Below are positions 1-5,131 of a stretch of 5,262 bases of DNA, in pieces. The stretch is taken from NCBI GenBank assembly GCA_021789355.1, contig JAJYJR010000454.1, forward strand, positions 1-5,262, in the 5' to 3' direction. The DNA is from Chloroflexota bacterium (lineage in GTDB: Bacteria > Chloroflexota > Limnocylindria > Limnocylindrales > CSP1-4). The translations under genes were made by a program, and so were the position numbers. Below the pieces are notes generated by a model. The model saw only the letters and a list, made by a program, of their open reading frames with translations. It was not told the origin of the DNA and did not search any database. The stretch's first letter is position 1; every line of letters starts with the position of its first letter.

Positions 1-234
1 GGGCTCGGCGCGTTCGACACGTGCCTGGCCGATCCGGCCGGGGTGAAGGCCGTCCAGGCAGATACCGCGGCGGCCATAGCCGGGGGGATCAAGGGGACCC
101 CGACCATCCTCGTGAACGGGACGGCCCTGGGATCGTGGGGCCTCCAGACGATCACGAACGCGATCGACGCCGCGCTCCAGGGGAAGCCGGTCGGTCCCTC
201 GACGGCGCCGTCCGCCTCGGCCGCAGCCAGCTGA
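1..234 (+). CDS. DsbA-like thioredoxin-fold oxidoreductase, C-terminal fragment
   Basis: This is the last 77 codons of a gene that enters from the left edge in frame 1 and ends at TGA 232-234. The fragment matches the C-terminal part of DsbA-like disulfide oxidoreductases (Thioredoxin_4 type). It has an FDTCL segment (visible Cys8), an alpha-helical stretch with QADTAAA, and the GTPT motif followed by ILVNG. Pro34 in GTPT would be the cis-proline facing the active site. The last helix (ITNAIDAAL) closes the fold, and a Pro/Ser/Ala-rich tail follows. The catalytic CxxC and any signal peptide or membrane anchor lie upstream of the window, so oxidase versus reductase function cannot be judged. 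An internal GTG at 43 is open but falls mid-domain and is not a credible start. The gene converges on the cytochrome operon and is probably not part of it. The stop codon lies inside a 36-bp sequence repeated 43 bp downstream. Confidence 0.82.
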   Translation, partial: GLGAFDTCLADPAGVKAVQADTAAAIAGGIKGTPTILVNGTALGSWGLQTITNAIDAALQGKPVGPSTAPSASAAAS

Positions 235-279
235 TCGCTGCACGACGGCGCCGTCCGCCTCGGCCGCAGCCAGCTGATC
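201..279. repeat. 36-bp perfect tandem direct repeat at convergent gene ends
   Basis: Bases 201-236 are repeated exactly at 244-279, separated by the 7-bp GCTGCAC (period 43 bp). Each copy begins with the perfect 12-bp palindrome GACGGCGCCGTC (201-212 and 244-255). The first copy contains the stop codon of the plus-strand DsbA-like gene. The second copy ends inside the stop codon of the minus-strand kelch-like gene (TGA, 280-278). The likely origin is a tandem duplication of the 3' end of the DsbA-like gene. The period is not a multiple of three, but the duplicate lies after the stop. No T-run follows the palindromes on either strand, so this is not a classical intrinsic terminator, although the short GC-rich hairpins might slow polymerase. 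Confidence 0.93.
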
Positions 280-1774
280 AGGCCGTGTAATCGTCCTCGC
301 TCGGCGGACGAACCCGCCCACGCGTCAGCCGGGAGAACAGGCGCCGGGTCGCGCGCCGGTGCGAGTAGGCCAGCGCGACCAGGATCAGCAGGACGAAGTC
401 CGCCCCGCCCACGACGCCGGCCGCCACGTATCCCAGCTGCTGGCCGATGTCGCCGGTGATCGACAGGGCCGGGATCGTCGCGCCGATGAGCCCAAGGGCG
501 AAGAACGGCGGCCGCGGCGCAATATCGCTCCGGAACGTCGCCAGCGATGGTCCACTCGCGCCCTCCCCGCCGATCAGGAAGGCGTGGCCGCTGGTCACGA
601 CCGCGGCGCTGCCCGCGCGCGGCTCCGGCTGGCCGCCGGCGGCCAGGTTGTCCTGCGCGAGCTGCTGCCACCCTCCGGGAAGGTTCCCCAGGCCGTCGGG
701 GGTGGCCCAGTAGAACGAGTCGGTGGGCTTCCCCGCCGCGTCCCGGCCGCCCACCACGTACAGGGCGCCGTTGACCGCGAAACCCGCCGGGTCGGTCCGG
801 GGCGCCGGGAGCGCCTGGCCGGGCAGGCTCACGCTCCAGCCCAGCACCCCGTGCGTCGAGGGATCGACCGCCGGCTCACCCTTCGAGTCGAGCGCCAGCC
901 GGAACACCGTCGGCTGCGCGCCGTGCGCGTCCTGGCCACCCACCACGTACAGGAAGTTGCCCACCTGCGCGCCGAACGCGAGCGCTCGCGGCTGCGGCAG
1001 CACCAGGGCCGGCTGCTCCTGCCAGGGCCCCGGCGCGCCCGTGGTGGCGTCCGGGATCGAGCGATACACGGTGCGGCTGTAGGAGCCGTCCGCGTTCTGG
1101 CCGCCCAGCAGCCAGATGCTGGTCGATCCGGCGACCGCCACCGCGCCGGCGAGCGGCTTCGGCAGCTTCAGGGCGGCCAGCGTCTTCCACCCCGCCAGGT
1201 TCCCGTTGTCGATGGTGGCCTCGTACACGGTGTCGGTCGCGGCGCCCGACTCGTCCGCGCCGCCGATCACCAGGGTCGTCCCGGAGAGCGAGACAATCGC
1301 GGCGCTCACCCGCGGCGCCGGCAGAGGTGTCGCCGACTTCCACGGGGAGAGGTTGCCGTCCGCGCTCACGCTGGTCTCGAAGACCGAGGCGCTCGCCCCA
1401 CCCGACCCCCGGCCGCCGGCGAGATAGACGTTCGTGCCGGCCGTGATCGGCACGGCGTCAGCCCGTCCCTCCGGAAGCGACAGCTGAGCAGGATTGCCCT
1501 GCCAGGGGATCACCGATCCCGCGGGCGCGGGGCAGGGCAGGTCGGCGTTGGCGGGCGGGCAGAGGTTGATCGGGCTCGCCACGTTCGCGCCGAGGTTGAT
1601 TGTCGGGAACACCGTGAAGTAGTACGCGCGGTCGGGAAAGTAGCCCAGCAGCAGGACCAGCAGCAGGAACCAGCCGAACGCCTTGATCCCGGCCCAGGTC
1701 CATCCGTCGGCGTCGAAGGCGCCGAAGAACGCTCGCCTGCGGCCGCCGCCCGGCGGCAACGCCCGTTCCGCCAC
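278..1774 (-). CDS. Membrane-anchored kelch-like six-repeat beta-propeller protein
   Basis: The 498-residue product is of unknown function. A basic N-terminus (RRR at 12-14) precedes a membrane segment at about 30-46. Six repeats follow, each with a W-x(n)-LP-x-PR-like stretch (Trp91, 145, 196, 251, 313, 369) and a hydrophobic strand ending in Gly-Gly (120-121, 171-172, 224-225, 279-280, 342-343, 402-403). This fits a complete six-bladed kelch-like propeller. A second hydrophobic stretch lies at 424-440, a strong membrane helix at 448-470, and an Arg-rich tail at 471-489. By the positive-inside rule both ends are cytoplasmic and the propeller faces outside. Cys72 and Cys81 could form a disulfide. 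GTG 1774 is chosen because it follows a purine-rich ribosome-binding region and begins 28 bp after the preceding stop; upstream in-frame codons would overlap the cytochrome c gene. It is last in the operon, so a role with the quinol oxidoreductase is inferred from position only. No metal or heme motif is visible. Confidence 0.88.
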   Translation of the reverse strand: MAERALPPGGGRRRAFFGAFDADGWTWAGIKAFGWFLLLVLLLGYFPDRAYYFTVFPTINLGANVASPINLCPPANADLPCPAPAGSVIPWQGNPAQLSLPEGRADAVPITAGTNVYLAGGRGSGGASASVFETSVSADGNLSPWKSATPLPAPRVSAAIVSLSGTTLVIGGADESGAATDTVYEATIDNGNLAGWKTLAALKLPKPLAGAVAVAGSTSIWLLGGQNADGSYSRTVYRSIPDATTGAPGPWQEQPALVLPQPRALAFGAQVGNFLYVVGGQDAHGAQPTVFRLALDSKGEPAVDPSTHGVLGWSVSLPGQALPAPRTDPAGFAVNGALYVVGGRDAAGKPTDSFYWATPDGLGNLPGGWQQLAQDNLAAGGQPEPRAGSAAVVTSGHAFLIGGEGASGPSLATFRSDIAPRPPFFALGLIGATIPALSITGDIGQQLGYVAAGVVGGADFVLLILVALAYSHRRATRRLFSRLTRGRVRPPSEDDYTA

Positions 1775-1790
1775 GTTCCCTCCCGCTCCT
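1775..1790 (-). promoter_or_regulatory. Ribosome-binding region deciding the kelch-like gene start
   Basis: Read on the minus strand, the bases before GTG 1774 are AGGAGCGGGAGGGAAC. There are two Shine-Dalgarno-like cores: AGGAG (1790-1786, 11 nt from the start) and GGGAGG (1784-1779, 4 nt from the start). Together they support GTG 1774 over upstream in-frame starts that lie inside the previous gene. Confidence 0.6.
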
Positions 1791-1802
1791 CTGCCCTTGG
1801 GC

Positions 1803-2960
1803 CTACGGCTCGATCTGGATGGTGCCGTGCATGCTCGTGTAGTGACCCGGCACCAGGCATCCGAAGCCGAACTGCCCATCCTGGTTGAACGTGTAGTCGA
1901 GGGTCTCGGTCCCCGACGAGAAATCCGGGACGCCCTTCAGGTTCGCGGTGCTGCTGGCCTGCAGGTCGGAAACCAGGCCGACGTAGAAGTTGTGGGTGAA
2001 GCCGGCCGTGTTGGTGATCTCGAAGCGCACCGTCTCACCCTTCTTGACGTAGATCGTCGACGACGGCTGCCCGCTCACGTCCGTGATCTGCAGCTGGGCG
2101 GTCTCGTCCAGCTTGATCACGCGTGGGTTCTGGGCGGTTCCCGGGTTGGTGATGGCCGGCGCGGATGCCGCGGGGGCGCCACTCGCCCCGGCTCCGCCGG
2201 CTGCCGGCGCCGCGCCGCCGATCACACCGCTCGGGTTGCGCCAGCAGGCGGGCACCGGCGTGGCGCCCGGTGGTGGCGTGTAGCTGGGATCCCGCCAGCC
2301 CTGGTGGATCGCCGACGGGCCCGGCGTCTGCCCCGGGGACGCGACCGGCTGGTATACCCAGCTCACGTCCTTGCTCGCGGTGATGAACGCGATCAGATCG
2401 TCGATCTGCACGTAGTTGAGCGGCCCCCCGTTCACGTCCGCCCAGATCGGCATGAGGCTGTTCGGGTCGCCGCAGACATAGCGGCCGCCGACGGTCAGCA
2501 CGTTGCGGATGTAGGTGGGGTTGAGGTGGCCGGCCCCCGGCGCACCGGCGGGAGTGACGGCGTTGTAGAGCTTGCCCTGATCGTTGAGCGGTGGCCCGAT
2601 GCCGCCCTGCCCCTGCGCCCCGTGGCACCGCGCGCAGTTCGAGAGGAACAGCTGCTCACCTGCCGCGATCGCGGTGACCTGCTGGGCCTGGACCTCCTTG
2701 GCCATGCGGCTCGTGTCTGCCACCGCCGGGACGCCCAGGTCGTAGAACCAGTAGATCGGGATGAACAGCACCATGACCAGCATGGCCAGGAACGCGATCG
2801 CCCGGGCGTTCCCGGTCTGGCGGACGATCTGCGCCGCGCGCTCCTCGCTGAGGCCGACGGTGTGCGCGGTGTCCGGTGCGGCGAACCGCTCGAGACCAGG
2901 TTCGCTGGCCGCCCGCGGCTCCAGCTCACGGCCTGTCCGGCCGCCCGTGGGACCGCTCAC
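1803..2960 (-). CDS. Fused membrane-anchored cytochrome c and azurin-like cupredoxin
   Basis: This 385-residue protein combines two electron carriers. Residues 1-51 are a hydrophilic N-terminus, and 52-73 form a single membrane anchor. The class I cytochrome c domain (about 95-200) has CARCH at 109-113 for covalent heme and Met170 in SLMP as the likely distal ligand. A Pro/Gly/Ala-rich linker (about 204-280) joins it to a C-terminal type 1 copper domain (about 280-385). Copper ligands are His323 (THNF), Cys368, His373 and Met377, in the C-x4-H-x3-M spacing known from azurin and auracyanin. Extra Cys163 and Cys239 might pair. The anchor places both domains outside the membrane. Following the Rieske gene, it probably takes electrons from the Rieske cluster in place of cytochrome f or c1; this is inference. 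GTG 2960 is chosen because it overlaps the Rieske stop (GTGA), a normal coupled start. An in-frame ATG at 3218 would lie deep inside the Rieske gene. Confidence 0.93.
   Translation of the reverse strand: MSGPTGGRTGRELEPRAASEPGLERFAAPDTAHTVGLSEERAAQIVRQTGNARAIAFLAMLVMVLFIPIYWFYDLGVPAVADTSRMAKEVQAQQVTAIAAGEQLFLSNCARCHGAQGQGGIGPPLNDQGKLYNAVTPAGAPGAGHLNPTYIRNVLTVGGRYVCGDPNSLMPIWADVNGGPLNYVQIDDLIAFITASKDVSWVYQPVASPGQTPGPSAIHQGWRDPSYTPPPGATPVPACWRNPSGVIGGAAPAAGGAGASGAPAASAPAITNPGTAQNPRVIKLDETAQLQITDVSGQPSSTIYVKKGETVRFEITNTAGFTHNFYVGLVSDLQASSTANLKGVPDFSSGTETLDYTFNQDGQFGFGCLVPGHYTSMHGTIQIEP
2957..2960 (-). other. GTGA start-stop overlap coupling Rieske and cytochrome c-cupredoxin genes
   Basis: On the minus strand the bases are GTGA. 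GTG (2960-2958) starts the cytochrome c-cupredoxin gene and TGA (2959-2957) ends the Rieske gene. Only a weak, distant purine run (AAGGG, about 11 nt upstream) is present, so translation is probably coupled. This suggests the two proteins are made in similar amounts. Confidence 0.75.
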
Positions 2961-3625
2961 AGGCAGCCCGGACCCTTGGCCGGGATGAGGCCGGGCTGGC
3001 CCAGGGAGACCGGCAGCGGTCCGAGCGTGATCTTCCCCGTGTCGATCGTCAGGACCCCCGAGGAGTCGATCGTCGAGGCGAACCGGTCCAGGCTGCGGGG
3101 AGCCGGGCCGAGCTGCAGCACCTTGATTCCCAGCCGGTCGTAGCGAGACCCGTGGCAGGGACACTCGAACCAGAAGTTGCTGGCACAGAAGTTCGGCTTG
3201 CAGCCGAGGTGCGTGCAACGCTGCCAGAGGGTCCGCACGTTGGTGGTCGCGCCGTCCCCCTGGGGGTTGTCACCGGGGATGAACCCGCGGGTCGGGTCGA
3301 GCATCACGATGAACGACTGCGCCAGCTGGAAGTAGGCGGGGGCGCCGTCGCTGAACTTGGTGCCGCTGGTGGCCGGCGACGCGGCGACGACCTTGCTGTC
3401 GCCGATCTGCACCTTGCCCCCGAACCCGCCGGCCAGGTTCGGCCACAGGAACCCGAGGGTCCCGCCCAGGACCTCGGCCAGCCACAGGCCCACGCCGGCA
3501 CCCAGCGATCGCCGCAGCAGCTGCCGTCGTGACAGCCCGGCCGAGCGTCCGGACCGCATCGACTTGAGCACCTCGGACGTCAGCGCCCGGGGTTGTTCCG
3601 AGACGGCGAGCTTCCAGTTACCCAT
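2957..3625 (-). CDS. petC: Rieske 2Fe-2S subunit of the b6f/bc-type complex
   Basis: This 222-residue iron-sulfur protein takes one electron from quinol at the Qo site and passes it to a c-type heme. Cluster-binding boxes are CTHLGC (137-142) and CPCHGS (155-160). By family knowledge Cys137, His139, Cys155 and His158 bind the cluster, and Cys142 and Cys157 form the disulfide. A twin-arginine motif (SRRQLL, 32-37) precedes the hydrophobic anchor at about 41-62, so export by Tat as an uncleaved anchor is expected, as for other Rieske proteins. Cys147 lies between the boxes and Cys221 is the penultimate residue; both are extra. ATG 3625 has an AGAGGA sequence 10 nt upstream (3641-3636). The gene follows subunit IV after 53 bp and overlaps the next gene by 4 bp. 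The symbol follows b6f usage; proteobacterial bc1 naming would be petA and actinobacterial qcrA. Confidence 0.96.
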   Translation of the reverse strand: MGNWKLAVSEQPRALTSEVLKSMRSGRSAGLSRRQLLRRSLGAGVGLWLAEVLGGTLGFLWPNLAGGFGGKVQIGDSKVVAASPATSGTKFSDGAPAYFQLAQSFIVMLDPTRGFIPGDNPQGDGATTNVRTLWQRCTHLGCKPNFCASNFWFECPCHGSRYDRLGIKVLQLGPAPRSLDRFASTIDSSGVLTIDTGKITLGPLPVSLGQPGLIPAKGPGCL

Positions 3626-3678
3626 GAGACGGCCGTCCTCTCAGGAGACGCGTGGCGGAAGTCACGGCGCGTACTCGA

Positions 3679-4284
3679 TCACAGCGCGAAGTGGAGCCCG
3701 CTGATCCAGGGCAGCTCGAAGGCGTAACCGGGGCCCCGGAAGAACGCCCCGACGAATGTCAGGAAGAGCCCGAAGATCGCGATGTAGGAGAACAGCATGA
3801 TCCCGACCTTCCGGTCCGCCGGGCGGTGCGAACCGCCGGTGCCATCGGACCCCCGGTCGATGAAGGGGACGAGAGCCGCCCCGACCAGCACGAAGGCCGG
3901 TACCAGCACGCCGGCCACCGTCGGGTGGAAGGCGGTCAGCAATTCCTGCAGGCCGACGAAGTACCAGGGCGCCTTGGCGACCTCCGGGGTCACGTTGCCG
4001 TTCGCCAGGTCCTCCAGCGGCGCGTTGACGAACACGCCCATGAGCAGCAGGAAGATGCTCATCATGGCGGCCGCGAAGAACTCGATGGCGAGCAGGTGCG
4101 GCCACGTCAGGACGGTGTCGTCCGGCTCCTTCTGGACCCGCACCACGGCGTCCTGCTTGACCAGCGCGAGCAGCCGGTACGGCTTCGCCGCCATGGGCAC
4201 GCGCTGCTTGTCGATCTCCGTGGCGCGCCGCTCCGGCGGCGCCGCCGGCGTTGGCGTCCGCTGCGGAAGTCGGGTCTCAGTCAT
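3679..4284 (-). CDS. petD: Cytochrome b6f subunit IV-like protein (C-terminal half of cytochrome b)
   Basis: This 201-residue protein carries the part of cytochrome b that completes the Qo quinol-oxidation site. It has three membrane segments at about 62-84, 119-141 and 158-182, matching the three-helix subunit IV pattern, and no heme-ligand histidine pairs. The Qo motif, PEWY in many cytochromes b, reads APWY here (105-108) within AKAPWYFVGLQELL. The C-terminus has FRGPG (182-186), common near the end of this family. The hydrophilic N-terminus of about 55 residues is Pro/Arg-rich. ATG 4284 is chosen over an in-frame start at 4323 because GGAGGT lies 7 nt upstream and the extra residues would come from the repeat-bearing spacer. 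It is separated from the b6 gene by 118 bp, unusually far for this operon. The complex is in the cytoplasmic membrane; menaquinol as substrate is plausible but not shown. Confidence 0.94.
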   Translation of the reverse strand: MTETRLPQRTPTPAAPPERRATEIDKQRVPMAAKPYRLLALVKQDAVVRVQKEPDDTVLTWPHLLAIEFFAAAMMSIFLLLMGVFVNAPLEDLANGNVTPEVAKAPWYFVGLQELLTAFHPTVAGVLVPAFVLVGAALVPFIDRGSDGTGGSHRPADRKVGIMLFSYIAIFGLFLTFVGAFFRGPGYAFELPWISGLHFAL

Positions 4285-4291
4285 GCCGTGT

Positions 4292-4297
4292 ACCTCC
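4292..4297 (-). promoter_or_regulatory. Strong ribosome-binding site of the subunit IV gene
   Basis: GGAGGT on the minus strand lies 7 nt before ATG 4284. It fixes the start, and its strength suggests independent translation initiation after the long spacer rather than coupling to the b6 gene. Confidence 0.8.
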
Positions 4298-4313
4298 GGG
4301 CCGCGAGGACGAG

Positions 4314-4377
4314 GCCAGACCAAGGCGGAGCCGAGGACCGGAGCGAGCGCACTCTGGCAGTGCGTGAGCGAGGACCG
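4314..4377. repeat. Repeat-flanked stem-loop between the two cytochrome b halves
   Basis: The 118-bp spacer 4285-4402 holds a hairpin. On the mRNA strand CGCACT (4364-4359) pairs with AGTGCG (4353-4348) around the loop GCCAG (4358-4354). It is flanked by direct copies of CGAGGACCG (4332-4340 and 4369-4377) and GAGCGAG (4341-4347 and 4366-4372). The loop is also complementary to CTGGC downstream in the mRNA (4318-4314), so a pseudoknot is possible. No T-run follows, so it is not a standard terminator. It could be a dispersed palindromic repeat or an RNA element affecting stability between the two genes. An open frame of 41 codons (ATG 4406 to TGA 4281) also runs across it, but its Arg/Ser/Ala-rich product shows no recognisable feature. 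Confidence 0.6.
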
Positions 4378-4402
4378 CAGGCGACAACACAGGGATGGCC
4401 CG

Positions 4403-5131
4403 TCATAGCGGTCCCGAGATTCCGCCGTCCTTGCGGATCCGCCAGAAGTGGACCGCCATGAAGACGGCCGCGATCAGGGGGAAGGCCATGATGTGAAGGA
4501 CGTAGAAGCGGAGCAGCGTGTTCTGCCCGACCTCGATGCCACCCAGCAGGATCAACTGCGACGGCTTGTTGAAGAGCGGCGCGTAGTTGGCCATGTTGGT
4601 GCCGATCGTGATGGCCCAGTACGCGATCTGGTCCCACGGCAGCAGGTAGCCGGTGAACGAGAGCATCAGGGTCAGGAAGAGCAGGACCACCCCTACCACC
4701 CAGTTGAACTCGCGCGGTGGCTTGTAGGCGCCGTGGTAGAAGACCCGCATCATGTGCAGGAACACGAAGAACACCATCAGGTGCGCGGCCCAGCGATGGA
4801 TGTTGCGGGTCAGCAGGCCGAAGACCACCTGCGACTGGATCTGCAGGATGTCGGTGTACGCCTGCGTGGCCGACGGGACGTAGAAGAACATCAGGTAGAC
4901 GCCCGTCACGACCAGGACCAGGAACAGGAAGAACGAGAGGCCGCCGAGGCAGAACGTGTAGGCGAACTTCACCGCATGCTGGCGCACCCGCACGGGATGG
5001 AGGTGCAGGAACACGTTGTTCATGACGGCCATCGCGCGCGAGCGCTCGTCGGACGGGTAGGCCTGCCGGAAGACCGAACGCCAGACCGCGCTGCGGCGGA
5101 TCGATTGGTCGACCCGCTCGAGGAAGCTCAC
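4403..5131 (-). CDS. petB: Cytochrome b6-type diheme subunit
   Basis: This 242-residue integral membrane protein carries the two b hemes that move electrons across the membrane. Four membrane segments lie at about 58-84, 110-133, 143-167 and 205-229. Heme ligands are His112 (IHRW) and His126 (FLHMM) in helix B, and His213 (VLHIM) and His228 (AVHFW) in helix D. The spacings of 14 and 15 residues match the b6-type pattern; mitochondrial-type cytochrome b has 14 in the second pair. GYLLPWDQ (161-168) is the usual motif after helix C. Cys61 in TFCLGG aligns with the cysteine that binds the extra heme (c_n, also c_i) in cytochrome b6. Length and end after helix D fit a split cytochrome b completed by subunit IV. 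The start GTG 5131 has GGGAGGT 8 nt upstream and overlaps the preceding stop (GTGA); an in-frame ATG at 5215 lies inside the upstream gene. Confidence 0.96.
   Translation of the reverse strand: MSFLERVDQSIRRSAVWRSVFRQAYPSDERSRAMAVMNNVFLHLHPVRVRQHAVKFAYTFCLGGLSFFLFLVLVVTGVYLMFFYVPSATQAYTDILQIQSQVVFGLLTRNIHRWAAHLMVFFVFLHMMRVFYHGAYKPPREFNWVVGVVLLFLTLMLSFTGYLLPWDQIAYWAITIGTNMANYAPLFNKPSQLILLGGIEVGQNTLLRFYVLHIMAFPLIAAVFMAVHFWRIRKDGGISGPL

Noticed and set aside
235..277. Intrinsic terminator between the converging genes
   Set aside because: The palindrome GACGGCGCCGTC gives only a very short stem and no T-run follows on either strand.
201..279. CRISPR array
   Set aside because: There are only two copies, the spacer is 7 bp, and the repeat overlaps coding sequence; it is a tandem duplication.
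1775..1879. Longer start (1879) for the kelch-like protein
   Set aside because: It would overlap the copper-ligand region of the preceding gene, and the added residues show no signal or membrane feature.
359..1888. Open frame of 509 codons on the plus strand across the kelch-like gene
   Set aside because: The product is Arg/Gly/Ala-rich with no fold or motif and is antisense to a well-supported protein; long antisense frames are expected at this GC content.
1683..3143. Open frame of 486 codons on the plus strand across the cytochrome c-cupredoxin gene
   Set aside because: It is antisense to a gene with intact heme and copper motifs, its composition is Arg/Gly-rich, and no domain is recognisable.
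2961..3218. Longer start (ATG 3218) for the cytochrome c-cupredoxin protein
   Set aside because: It would overlap the Rieske gene by about 260 bp. The added residues are low-complexity shadow sequence, while GTG 2960 gives a standard GTGA coupling.
3626..3678. Small hairpin (TCCT-GAG-AGGA) over the Rieske ribosome-binding site
   Set aside because: The stem is only 4 bp; too weak to claim translational control without conservation data.
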